A DNA stretch of 64,000 nucleotides, taken from positions 2,356,001-2,420,000 of the forward strand of contig BJKQ01000002.1 of NCBI GenBank assembly GCA_006538405.1. The letters are read 5' to 3'. Both the position numbers and the translations under genes were made by a program. The first letter of the stretch is position 1. Each line of letters begins with the position of its first letter. This document shows, piece after piece, positions 48,573 through 60,329 of this stretch. Below the pieces are notes generated by a model. It saw only the letters and a list, made by a program, of their open reading frames with translations, was not told the DNA's origin and did not search any database. The stretch is from Hansfordia pulvinata. Its lineage: Eukaryota > Ascomycota > Sordariomycetes > Xylariales.

Positions 48573-51500
48573 TGTGCGGGAAGGGAGGAGGCGGCTTCGA
48601 CCAGTGCAGAATGAAACGATGCAACCTAAGGGACTTTTGCGAGGACGAAGCGGAAGCTTGCAGTGGGAAGAGGGTCGGGCCGGGCGCAGTCAATGGCAAC
48701 CGGGTGATGGCGGGGCGATCGATGGTCCGTGAGAAGCAACGTCTTGTTTCGGGACGCTGGGACCAGCAGAGCTTCACCAGGATCCCGCAGACACTCTGTC
48801 GAGCGAGATATATGCCGGCTATAAGACCAAGGCGCGCTCAGCTTGGGGTTTCGCTGAAGGCCTGCTGACGCTGGGTCTAGCAAGGTGAGAGGGTGTGAGA
48901 ACGGAGGGTTAGTGTTGCCCAGGGCTGGCCTCGGACAACAGCAGGGCGAAAAGGCCGAACAGGTCGGCGAAGAGCGCTGGGGGCTGCGTTGGACGAGATG
49001 CCGCGACAGATTTACCCGGCACAGCGAAACAGTATAGGTGTCAAGGTGCAGTCGGGGACGGCCAAGGGGGGGCCACAGAAGCCGATGCTCAAGCCGATGG
49101 GGACAACGTGCGGGCGGGCGGGCTGAGAGGGGCGGGGCGAGTTCAACTCGTCGTTTCTGTGGCGTGGCCAAGGGTCCTGTCCGCAGGTCGGGGGTGTCGA
49201 GTTGGGCGGGATGGGGAATGAGGCGAAAAGAAGAGATGGCCGATCGGGCTCCTGCAGTTGCCTGCTGACCTCAAAGGAGTTCGACGACGGGAATGAGAGA
49301 CTCGGCCGGAGGGGGGGAGCGGAAGCGATCGAGGCGGTGTTGTCGGAAGTGACAGGATGGGCGAGGTACGAGTACTCGTACGGCGGCCAGCAATTATTGC
49401 TCGAGCGAGCCGGCGCCAGCTGAGGTCCAGGGAACGGACACGGTTAGCATGTCTTTTGCTCGGTGTGCCCAGCCCGGCCCACCCCCTCGGCCACCTGGGT
49501 TAAGTGGACAAGGCTAGACAAGGAGGGCAACACAGGATGACAGGGTATGCGAGCAGGTACGGTGGTAGTAGTAGTAGTAGGGGAGGAATTCGCTCTTCGG
49601 CATCCATGGATGGTAGAGCAGAGATTCGTGGCTTGACACAGATCGCATGAGGGGGCTCGCTGATGCAGGGCAGCAGATGGAAAGAGGAACAAGGCATAAG
49701 GCTTGAAGTGTATGCCTGAGAATGGCCCGTCTGTGCCATGAGGCAGTTGTTCTTTGCAGCTGGCTGTCCTCAACTCGTATACCAGGTGGCCAAGCCTTTT
49801 CTGTGCTGGACCAGGCATTAGACGACTGAGTTCGCATCGAGCTGACAGCACACCCGATGCAGTCGGCCTCAATCGCTCATCCAGTGCTGCAGGAGCCCAG
49901 TGCGCACTCAATCGCTGCAGTGTGGTGTGCCCCCTTGCTCAATGCTCACCATGGGCAGTCAGCCCCTTGCAAGACAGCATGCAGAAGGAGCCAGTGGACA
50001 GTGCAGATTTACCAGGTAGGTACCTTGGTCACGGGCACCTACACGTACCTAAAGTAAGGTACCTACCTACGTACCTTACTGACTGGCAGAGGCATGGATA
50101 CATGATGGTCAGGCTCACTTGTGCCACACAGCAGGGCAGCGGGGAGTCTCGGTGGTGATGGGGTTCAAAGAGGCTGCTGTTTCGAGACACTTACATTGGT
50201 AAAAACTCTAGTTTGCCAAAACCGGACGGGAGGTCTATTCGAATGTCTTTTCAAGTTCGAGCCAGAGTATGATAAGCCTCCTGGTGGCGTGATAATGAAA
50301 ACGAAACGTTGGAAACCCCAGTGGAGGGGAGAGAGAAGAGTTAAGGTGAACAAGGCACGCAGGTACTATGCATTAAGGATAAGTGAGAGGTGGCCAGGTG
50401 GTGGTGGTGGTGGTGATACGACTTCACTTCCGCATCCGCTCGCCTGGGACGAGGTTCGGCTCAGGGACCGCCACCCGGCGGGCGGCGGCTGATTCCGAGA
50501 CTGTGTAGGTTGGGTACTTGTACTCCGTCAGCACTGCCTGGCGCTAAAACCCTGGAGGAGGCTCCGGGGTTCCCCCCTACTGGGGGCGATTGATGAGCCA
50601 GGCGTTGGCCACTCATGGATCCTTGCCTACGGAGTAGGTGGCCTCTCGCAATCGCCGACTATCCGTCCCGAGTCCAAGTGGAAGACGCACCCGGACGCTG
50701 GCGCTCAGCATGCAGATGCCTCATGTTGGTGCCCGGAACATCGGGCGCCCCGATGTCTCAGGCGCTGGGTTGTAACGGTTGAAAGAACAAAGAACCTCAC
50801 ATGGGTCGATCGATACCTTGCTCGGCCCCCCCCAGAGAGAACCGCACAACTGAAATCCGGGTCTTTGGATCACCGCGGGCTCCATTCACAGGAGTCGGGA
50901 CGCATACGAGTGGCTGGCCCCGACCTGACACCATGGATTAGGTAGGCAGACACCACCGCAACGCAATCACAGCCCCCTCTGGTCGACTCGGTCCGTGGTG
51001 GCAGGCACCAGCCCATCTCAAGGCACTACGCGCAACTAAGTAGCCCCAGGAATTCCTCAGGCCTCGAGAAGAGCGGCGTCCGTCGGTCTGGGCATTGAAC
51101 CATGGCGGGGGTTGGGCGTCCCCTGTGCCGAGTCAGGACCTCATGGTTCGCAGGTTCAGTCCGTTGGGTGGCTTGGCCCGCACCCCATACGATTGTCCAA
51201 GTGATTTCGAGACGTCAGGCTACAGCAACATGTCTCCCTTTTCTAGTACGTCACATGTGCTTAGGGGTTTGGTTCGACAGTTGTCATTGTAGTATCTAGA
51301 CAGGCTTCTAGGACCGCAATGGGCCAGACCACCTTGCCTTTTTAGCTAGACTTAACATTATTTTCCATGCCGAGGGTTCCAAACCATTCCCGAGCCGACT
51401 GAAGCCGACTTGAAAGGGAAGACGAGGTAAATATATTTGAGCAGCTTAACGCGCTCTCCCCTCCCCCCAACAACAACACCGAACAAGGCACAAAGTCATT

Positions 51501-52078
51501 AGGTAAAGTCACAGATAGAATCATTGAATGGCATATAGCCCAGTCTCCATGCACCCTCGCCGTGGAGCGTGATGAGGCACGGGTGTTTGGTAATTGACGG
51601 GCAATTGATCTTGGCACGAGAAGATAATCCTTCAGCACATGAGCGTGGGAAAGAGCTCAATGCTGTACACACTAATGCCGTGGTAGAACAGTCACATTTG
51701 CAAGTTTTGACGACAGACCCGAGTCGGTTGGTGTTTTGGGGCTTCGGAGCGTCATGCCCTGATGACCCGGGCGGTCGGATTCGAAAGGTGTGGGTGAAGC
51801 AAGTCGTCGGAAGGGGTGGCGATGTGTCGACTCTCACAGAGCGGAAACTGAGACAAGACCGGGCTCGGCATTTGTAGCTTCTCTTGATGGCTACTGGATC
51901 ATGGTCATCCACTCCGCCCCCACGAGGGGTCGGCCAGTCTACCTGCCTGGCTAGGCACACAAGGGTAGACAATAAAGCAAATCCGCGACGCCTGTGATCG
52001 CAGCCGTGCCTCCCGAACTTGACCTGATAATGCACGCCTGCGTCGTCCGTTTTCCTTACTTCCCAGTCGTTACCCAAA
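48573..52078. other. Spacer of 3.5 kb, VTS1 promoter to eL29 3' end
   Basis: The first several hundred bases upstream of VTS1 are a pyrimidine-rich leader on the minus strand. No other gene is supported. A perfect 16-base palindrome GTACGAGTACTCGTAC is at 49366-49381, TACCTACCTACGTACC words are at 50040-50080, and a GC-rich hairpin is at 50549-50572. Confidence 0.5.
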
Positions 52079-52575
52079 TCATGCGACCTCCCGCTTGCCC
52101 TCGGCCTTCTCCTTCTGTCGCGTCTGTTAGCACCAATCGGTCGGAGCGTTGAGGACTGCCGTTAGGACAAGGCGGTGTGCCGTGGGGTTCTTCCACATAC
52201 CAGGGCCCTCATGGTGCCGTGCAGAGCATGTCTGTGGTTGCGGCGGAACTTGGGGTCGGTTCCCTTCAGAGACGGGTAACGGTTGGTCTTAGGCTTCTTG
52301 ATACTGCACGACCGAAAAGTTAGTCACTGAGACGGATCGCATGCGGGTGTCTTTGTTCGCTGTCGGTTCCGAGGTGATTCGTCGGTCTGGAGGAGCTCGT
52401 GGTTCATTGGTGTTGGTATTTGATGCTTCAGGGAACGTACCCGTTACGGTGCGCCTTCTTAGACTGGTTGTGCTGGGACGAGTTCTTGGATTCTGGCGGG
52501 TGCAGGGTCAGTAAAATTGATATAGACCATGCTGTCAGCCTTGCGCAGGGCACAGAGGGGCCACTCACTCGCCAT
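52079..52575 (-). CDS. RPL29: 60S ribosomal protein eL29 (L29)
   Basis: Four small exons, each too short to stand out as an open frame: 52575-52569 (7 nt), 52492-52441, 52303-52201 and 52123-52079, with introns of 76, 137 and 77 nt. They splice to a 68-residue basic protein beginning MAKSKNSSQHNQSKKAHRNG, continuing IKKPKTNRYPSLKGTDPKFR and RNHRHALHGTMRAL, and ending KEKAEGKREVA. This is the complete eL29, a small component of the large ribosomal subunit near the subunit interface. All junctions are GT-AG and all phases agree. The intron right after the second codon is common in fungal ribosomal protein genes. The assignment is secure. Confidence 0.97.
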
Positions 52576-53705
52576 GACGACAGATTGCGACTGTGATGGG
52601 TTTGGTGATGCAGAGTCGACTGAGATGAGGCTGATCTGTGGTGAAAGAAAAGTCAAGGCGCACAGTGGTCCAGTGCATACCTGGGACGCTCAATTCATAG
52701 TTGTGGGAAGAAAATTAAGCGAGAGGGGCAGCTGAGCCACACTTTGCATCGGCCGAAAACGCGCTAGCGACAAACTGGAAGGAGGCACTCGTACTCGTAC
52801 CTATGTGCACTCGCACTTCGAAGGTTTGCTGTGGGATCTGGCATCTTGGCGGGCCGAGGAGGCGGGGCCGCTCAAAAGCGTCTGGAAAAGAATACCCGAC
52901 TACTAGGTCCTGGACTTGTGGCTTGAGTTCGCTCACCGCCCGTGTTGGGCTCAAAAGCTACATCCATAGGATGTATCTTCTCTGAGTCCAGCGCCCCTTT
53001 GATTATAGTCGACCTGTTGTCCGCGGCTCGTCAAACCCCTCACAGTTTTCCGGATCCTACGCGTACGCGCTGCTTCTTGTGAATAGGCACAATGGCGTTG
53101 CCTCATGGCCCTACTCGTGTTCTTGTGCTCCCGGAACCATCACCCCAGAAATTCTGGCTGCTGTACCGCCTCATTCAAGAGGTTACGAGCACTGCCCAGC
53201 CACGACCAGCGTGCGCGGTGGGACATGCTGTGGATCGAATCAGTACGAATATCGGGAAAGTCTGCAAGTGGACACCGACCCTGCTTATGACGACATGTGG
53301 CTCGGCTCAGGGCAGCTACACAGTGGTCCTGATCTGAACATAATCGTGATTTATTCAAACCAAAATCGTATTTCAGTTTCAACATGGCCTCAACATCTAA
53401 CCGTGCTAAACAACCAAGCTGGGATGCTTGAAAATAATCACGACACTCAACTGCCAAAGCATGAGATAACGACGACAGAGGCCGCGTTATACTTCGTCTT
53501 ACTGCCTCGCCTAGTTGTATACCAGGCTGAGCTCCTACTCCAGACGCCAAATAATGGCCGCATGACCGGAATCGTCCAGTCCGCTGCGGTGCCCACCTAC
53601 CAGCACCGATAAGATGAACAACAAGACCCCAACAAAGTCGAATGAAGAACACACCACAACTAGCGGCATTTGGCATGAGCCAGGCTTCTTTCAGTCTTGG
53701 AAGCT
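52576..53705. other. Spacer between eL29 promoter and Ant1-type carrier 3' end
   Basis: No gene seen in about 1.1 kb. The region next to 52576 is the eL29 promoter; ACTCGTACTCGTACC words occur at about 52787-52801. Confidence 0.55.
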
Positions 53706-54900
53706 CTATTTAGTCGTCAGTGGCACGGCCCCTGAAGCTTTGCTTGCCAGCTCCGCCGCCTTCGCAAGCTGTTCTGATCGCATTTTCCTGACGTATCTAA
53801 AGAGAAGGACGAACACCAGCTCCATCCTGTGAGGCGTTAGCATCGCAATTCAAGGGGGGTGTCTCGTGCAGGCGGGTTGAGGCGGACCTTTCTTTAGTCA
53901 TCATGAGGATACCCTGTACCAACAGACCCTTGAGGATCTGAGGCCCAATCCCCTTGAAAAGACCGAGGACGCCCTCGTGCTCGATGATGAACCGCATGAC
54001 CTCGACAAAACTCTTAAAGGGTTTGCCTTGACGTTGAGGCGGCGGCTTTGACTGCAGGCCAACCTTGGCAACGATTAGAGGCTGCGTTACAATCGTGGCG
54101 AGGGCTTTCGACATGGCGCCGAGGACTGTAAAAGCGATGGTCAGCTTGGCTCGTTGTTCTTTGCGACGACTCACGAGTCACTTACGGAAAGCCTCTGCAG
54201 GGCCCAGGCGGGCCTTGTTGGGGAACATGATGGTCTTGAGCCTCTCGTAAGCCCCATATGTGATGGCGGGGTTGACTACAAGAACCAAGCTCGCTTTCAG
54301 GCCCCTCCAGAGACCGCTGACGCCATCTTCACCGTTGATGACCTCGCGCGCGGTCCCAATCAGGTCTTTCCTATCGGCTTTGCTCTGGGTCTGCTGCCGG
54401 GTAGTGACGACAGCGACGGGAATGGTGCAAACTTGGGCGAGGGCGCCAGCAAGGGCACCTAGCGAGAGCTCTATAGCGGTAGACGGCGGGGCGGGTATCT
54501 TGAGAGACTTGAAGTAGAGCTCGCGCACAGTCGAATACCAGTAGAAGTAGGCAAAGTTTGTGGAGGCGACCCCGAGCAGGGATCCGTTGATACCGGCGTA
54601 CAGGCCTTTCAACCCATCTTCAGCCATGATCTTGGATATAGCGTCCCAGGTCGAGGCGTAGTGAGGTTCGGAGGATTCGGTGGATGCTTCGCCGGGCTTC
54701 TGCTTGACCTGGACCTGCAGACGGGTCTTGACCCTGGGAGCCGAAGACTGCGATTAGCGCTGATCAAGCTTCTAGGGAGGCCAGGCGGCGACGTACATAT
54801 CCAGAGGGTACACCAAAGCATTGGCAAGCACGGCGCCAGTAGAGCCGGCGACGGCAAGACCCCAAGGGGGCAGAGGTGCTTCCTTGGATAACGCAGGCAT
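53706..54900 (-). CDS. ANT1: Peroxisomal adenine nucleotide carrier (Ant1/PMP47, SLC25A17 type)
   Basis: Four exons: 54900-54797, 54733-54186, 54125-53888 and 53826-53706, with introns of 63, 60 and 61 nt; 336 residues. Three mitochondrial-carrier repeats are present. The first carries the full signature YPLDMVKTRLQ, the second the variant IPVAVVTTRQQ and the third QPLIVAKVGLQ; this weakened second and third pattern is typical of the peroxisomal PMP34/PMP47 branch. The second halves of the repeats are GLKGLYAGI, GVSGLWRGL and GVLGLFKGIGPQILKG. The last exon adds RMELVFVLLFRYVRKMRSE; its donor is GTCCGC, but a CTAAC branch near CAG supports it, and skipping it would give an unrelated tail. The carrier imports ATP into peroxisomes for fatty-acid activation. 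A generic mitochondrial carrier is the alternative. Confidence 0.9.
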
Positions 54901-56464
54901 GATGGCGGACGGACGCTGTGAGCGGGGCGAGGCGAGGCGGAAAGAGGGCAAGCAGCACAGTGTATAGCGAGTGCGAGGCAGCTAATGAGGGGACGATTCG
55001 GGGTGCGAGGTCTGTTCGAGCGTGCTGGCGACGGGAGGTGGCAGGGCTTGAACGGGGGCCCGAGGTTGGCAGGGGTGTTGGTCGATTGAAGTCACCTGGC
55101 TGTCCGGTCCGCGATGGTTGAAGAGAGCAGTCCGGGGCGCGATGGGGGTTGTTGAGATGAAGGCGTGACGAGACAGCGGTCAGGGAGGCTGCAAAGGGCA
55201 GGGGAGACAGATATGAGGCCTTCGGGGCCAGATCTGACTCGCTGACAATGGCATGTCAAGTCAGGATGTGTTGCCCTCGCCCGAGCCGAGTTGACGGGTC
55301 GAGATGGGGGTTGAGCCCGTGAAGCCGCGCGACGAACCTCGGCGCGATTATTATGGGGCTGCCGTACCCCCGTTAGCTCATGACCTGGGCTCCTCTCACC
55401 CGAGACTATCTGAGTATGACGGATGTCCCATGCGCCCATCCACGCCATCCCGCGCACGGGTTCCACAAGTGTACCTAATGGAAGGTGCCACTTACGATAC
55501 CTACATGTACCTCTCGTAGGATGACCGCCCCGATCATCTACCTGGCTCGAGAACGTACCTCTCTGTTCCCCGACTACCACAGGTTCGCCATTACCGAGTA
55601 CCGTACCGGCACATGTAGACGAAGCCCCCGGATTGGTCTGGGGCAGTTGATCAAGGTATCTCCAGACTCCTGATCGATGGAAGTTCTTGATTGCCGCTTT
55701 ATTCGAGCTACAGCACGGTGCGATTGCCTCTACCCAAGAAGATAAGAGTCTTGTGCTCGGGAAGGTCCGACTTGTCAGGTATCCCCAATTGCCGGTCTGA
55801 GTCTGCCCGAGACGGGACGGGTCCTCAGATATCTGGGTTCCAAGTAGGTATCTCTACACCCTTTTCACCTGTGGGAATCCATATCTTAGAGGTACGAGCC
55901 AGGTACGCTTATCGCCTGCCGGGCGAGACATGGGAATGATGAGAATAGGAGGTACTATGTAGGTAGGTAAGGTAGGTACCGGGTATGAATACCTCCACTG
56001 CGCTTCCATAGTGCCTGCCGTACTCGCAGGGCTATCATGCGCGTATCGAGGTGGGCTCCTGCCATGTGAAGCACGACAGGAAAATCCCGCTAAACTACAT
56101 GCAGCGACAGCAAGCCAGGCATTGGCGCCCGACGTTTGATGGGTTGAGGGTGAGGGGCATTGGATCAACATGCCCCCGTCCGGTGCTCCGTCCGGTGCTC
56201 CGTCTGCTTCAGCCCAGGCCCGCCTCCGATCCCAGACTCCCGCCGGCGAACCGGGGCAACCGCCGCAGCCGACCTCGGGATAGTCGTCGCCCGTCAGACG
56301 TCGCCATCGCCATCAAAGCCACTCGGACTCCACAATCTCCAACCATGGTTGGCGCCCCGTTATCGACCCCTCACCGCGCAAACCTCCCCGGCTGTCTGCA
56401 ATAAGCCATCCCTCGCCCCTCCCCGCCGTCCCGCAACTATCTGGTGCCTCTCATTGCCCCTGCC
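54901..56464. other. Divergent promoter region, ANT1 (left) and palB (right)
   Basis: About 1.6 kb between two head-to-head genes, so it should hold both promoters. No gene is seen. It contains TAGGTAGGTAAGGTAGGTACC near 55960 and a 12-base tandem duplication at 56179-56202. GCCAGG, which fits the PacC GCCARG core, occurs twice (about 55897 and 56111), but six-base matches are expected by chance. Confidence 0.5.
56179..56202 (+). repeat. Two exact 12-base tandem copies
   Basis: The unit TCCGGTGCTCCG (phase arbitrary) is repeated twice in the region upstream of palB, within the probable promoter or leader. Confidence 0.85.
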
Positions 56465-59324
56465 ATGGAGGCCCGGGCTAGGGTGAGTGTCGCTAATCTT
56501 CATCCCTTTCGTCCCTCTGATTCGTTCATCTGCTGACACCGCCCAGAGCCATGAGGCCATGGCCTCAAAGACCGAGGGGGCCACCGCCTTGAACCATGCC
56601 ATCGCTGCAGCCGAACTCTTCATGAAAGCTGCCAACGGTACTTCCAACCCCGCGGGAAAAACGCGGCTGCAACGAAAGTGTCAGGACCTCATCACTCTTG
56701 CCGAAAAGCTGAAGCAATGCCCGCGGGTCGATACGGTTGCAGCCGTAGAACGGCGCCTGCGCCATCCCCGTGTAGTCCGTGATATCCCCACCAGCGAGAA
56801 GACGATCCTGCTGCGTGGCTCTCACCTGCATGGCAGTAAGTTCCCTCCCTGGAACTCGGATCCGGACCCAAAGGAATTCGAAGGGCCACTTTTCAGGTAC
56901 GACTCCTTCTCATCGCTTTGCCTCCATCGCCAGTCTGATCAGTAACAGTGACCCAGCAGAGTTCCTGCTGTCGGAGCGACAGCGCGAGGTCTTTGGTGGA
57001 TGGAAAAGACCATCGGAGCTGCTCGCGGCCTTGGACCCGGATTTGCTCTTGCGAGGCCCCGAGCAGGAGAATGGCGACTCCGACCTGGTGCAAGACATAA
57101 CCACGGATTGCTCCGTTGTCGCCAGCTTATGTGCCAGTATGAGGCACATCGGGCCTGGGCCCAAGTCACTCCTGCCAGCTCTGATGTTTCCCGTGCACTC
57201 CGGAACAGGCCAGCCCCGAGTTTCGAGCTCCGGCAGATACGTCTTCCGCATGTACTTCAATGGCTGCTACCGCAAAGTGGTTGTCGATGATCGTCTCCCA
57301 TCCTCGGCCACCGAGCGCGCGCTCTTCGTGGTGGATCGCCAGAACCCCGCGCTCCTCTGGCCTGCGCTGATAGAAAAGGCGTATCTCAAAGTCCGGGGGG
57401 CTACGACTTTCCAGGCAGCAATTCAGGCACAGACCTCTGGGTTTTGACCGGCTGGATCCCTCAACAGATGTTCTTGCAGTGCGATGACATCGATTTTCAC
57501 CAGATGTGGCGCAGAGTCAAGAGCGCCTACGACTATGGCGATGTGGTCGTGACCTTAGGCACAGGGCGCTTTTCTCTCGACGAAGAGGAAGCTCTTGGGC
57601 TTGCAGGTGAGCATGACTACGCGGTCCTGGACATCTCCGAGACCTCGGACAGCCGTAGGCTTCTTGTCAAGAACCCCTGGTGCGACGGCCTGGCGTGGAA
57701 GGGTGTGGGCGCTTCGGGAGCAGGCCCGCCTGCAAATGAAAGAGATCCGCCCGCCAAGCTGAAGCCGGGCACCTTTTGGATCAGTTGGGACGATGTCGCT
57801 CAGAACTTCGAGTCGCTCTATCTCAATTGGAACCCGAGCCTTTTCACGGAACGCCAGGATCATCACTTCACGTGGAAGCCGCCCGAGGCCAACCTGGCTA
57901 ACGCCTTCGTCCAAAACCCCCAATATTCAATGGAGGCCCAGGAAGACGGCAGCACGTGGATCCTGCTGAGCCGGCACTTTCAGGACGAGGAGTCACGAAT
58001 AACGCGGGGTGACAGCTTCAGCGGCCAGTCGAGCCCGACCACGCTGCGGGCTGTTTCCAACCGCCTCGGTTTCATGAGCCTCTACATCTTCGACAATAGT
58101 GACGGCAAGCGCATTCAGTTGGGCGACAAGTCCATATACCGTGGTCCCTTTGTCGACTCGCCCCAAACCCTGGCGCCGTTCGAAGCCAAGAAAGGGGTCC
58201 GCTACACCATAGCCGTCGCCACACAGGAGCTTCCCTTGCCCGAATACGCCTTCACCCTCTCCTTCTTCTCCCGCTGTCCGCTCGCCGTCCGCCCCGCGCA
58301 GCACAGCCTTGCGCACTACGTCGAGGCCCAGGGCAGCTGGAACCGGCGAACCGCCGGCGGCAATGCGGCTTCGCCAACCTACATCTACAACCCGCAGTAC
58401 AGCCTGACGGTGCCCGCCGCGGGACCACTGTCCCTCCTGCTCTTATCGACAAGCCCTGGTCGAGGCGAGGACGTGCCGGTGCACATCGACCTGGTCTGGG
58501 CCGGCGGCCGCCGTGTAACGGCCGGCCTGACACAGCGCGACCTTGTCGCCGACTCAGGCGACTACCGACGCGGCTGCGCCCTGGCCGACATCGCCTCAGT
58601 CGACCGTGGCGTCTACACCGTCGTCGTCTCCACCTTCGAGCCGGGCCACATCGGCGACTTCACCCTGCGCGTCGGCGGCGCCACCCCCTGCCCCCTGACG
58701 CCGGTGCCCGCCGACGCCGCGGGCCGCCTGCGCGCCCAGCTGCCTGACCTGGTCTTCGGCCCAGACGCGGACCCGGAGAGCCCCGCTGGCGGCAGCAGCA
58801 AGAAGCGGGCCGCCATCTCTGCCGCGCGCCTGACGCGCGCCAGCATAGTCGTCACCCCACGCCGGCCGTCGTTCTCCTCGTCTTCTTCCCCACCGCCGCC
58901 GCCGATGCAGCTTCAGCAGCTCCGAAACCACCACGAAGCCATGCCCGCCATAGCAGGCTTGCATATCTCGCCCCAATCCACTGCCGCGACGACGGCAACA
59001 GCGCGCGCGCACACCACGGTGCGCGTGACCGTCGAGCGGGGCCGCGGCCCGGACCGCGACGTGCTGTGCGCCACCAACAACGGCGCCCTCAAAGAGCTGG
59101 GCCACGGCCTGCGCACGCCCGAGTTTGACGTCGAGCCGCGCCACCACACGGGCCTGTGGCTCGTCGTGGAGCAGGTAGGCGGCGGTGGGGCGGGAGGTGG
59201 TGGTGGCGGCGGAGGGGTGAGCCAGGAGGAACCCGTCGGGGGCGACTTGCACGGCGCGGGTCTGCAGGTCGAGATCTTCAGCGACGGGCACATGCACTTT
59301 GGTCCTTGGGAGACCATGGAGTAG
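56465..59324 (+). CDS. palB: Calpain-like cysteine protease PalB/Rim13 (pH signalling), with one single-base frame break
   Basis: Exons: 56465-56482, 56547-56896 and about 56949-59324; for the second intron, acceptors at 56933, 56942 and 56948 are all in frame. Residues about 14-60 form an MIT-like helical region (ALNHAIAAAELFMKAANG). The calpain core has the active Cys in TTDCSVVASLCAS, the His in AGEHDYAVLDI and the Asn in LLVKNPWCDG. Beta-sandwich domains follow to the tail FSDGHMHFGPWE. The frame is lost in a run of six G at 57395-57400, after AYLKVRG; one added G restores GYDFPGSNSGTDLWVLTGWI and a total of 914 residues. PalB cleaves or activates PacC (Rim101) at ESCRT-III-bearing endosomes at alkaline pH. 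A Gly-rich insert at 59175-59267 has GT-AG ends and an intact frame, so it could be an unspliced 93-nt intron. Confidence 0.92.
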
Positions 59325-60329
59325 GGCGGGCCTGGCAGGCCACCGCTGCGAGGAGGGCCAACGCAGCCGCTTGGCCCCCATAAACTCCCCTCTCCCCTTT
59401 TCAGAAGCCACCCAGCACAAGGTAGACCAGGCGACCTATGGGATACTTCACAGGATTTGGGACGCGGGGATCAGCCCCATTTCAACCACATAGACAAGAT
59501 AGATCCTCTAGTTTTCACGTTCTGCGTACTGCTGGTAATTGATTATTCTTCACATGCCAACATTCGGTGCATATCTTGAAAGGCCCGTCCGTGACTGCAG
59601 ATGGATAAATTGAGGGTCACGTGGATTCGAAACGCACTGGGGAAGACATTTGAGTTGATTGCACATCAGGAGATTGCTCTGTACTTGCTCATCCATAGGG
59701 TAGTTCGTTTCTACTTTTGTGGCCTGCCTATGTACTCAAGACACGTTCTTCACTCCATCCCTTGCTCGAAAGAGCAACGCAAGGAAGATCGCGATCCTCC
59801 AATATCGTCCATGAGTAGATCCCAGTCTCGCCGCACGTTGATCTGATCAAAGTTCGGACATTTGGGGAATGCTAAAGGCCTCGACTCGTTTTCTAGAGCA
59901 TTACTCGGGCCTTCTCCGTACCATGCCGAGAAATGGGGGGGGGGTATCGAGCAGAAATAATGACGCGAATAGAAGGGTCAATGGGTTGGGGAAATGACGC
60001 TGCAATGCAACGCAACGGAAAAACGATAGTCATCGACAGCGAGAGAAAAAAAAAATCATGCCGCGGCTGTCCAAACAATGTGGTATATGTTTTGCTCCCA
60101 GAACGCCAACTTAGCCCCCTCCCTCGCCCGACTGGGTGCAAACGGTATGCACAACAGGGGACCGCGCGTTTGGAGGGAGCGCCGAAAACAAGAACAAAGG
60201 AACAATGGTAAAAATCACCACCTTGAAATGACACCAATGCGCTTGTGTACATCGTTACTGTCGTCGTCGTCATCGTGAAGGAAGCCGTCGGTGTGGGCTT
60301 CAAGACATGAGGAAATCGCAGTTTCGAGA
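59325..60329. other. Convergent 3' spacer between palB and the C2H2 gene
   Basis: About 1 kb where the two genes face each other tail to tail. It is AT-richer than the rest and should contain both 3' UTRs. No gene is supported. Confidence 0.55.

Noticed and set aside
58596..59420. Minus-strand open frame of 274 codons over the palB 3' end
   Set aside because: Antisense shadow of a GC-rich exon; the plus strand has the conserved calpain C-terminal domains.
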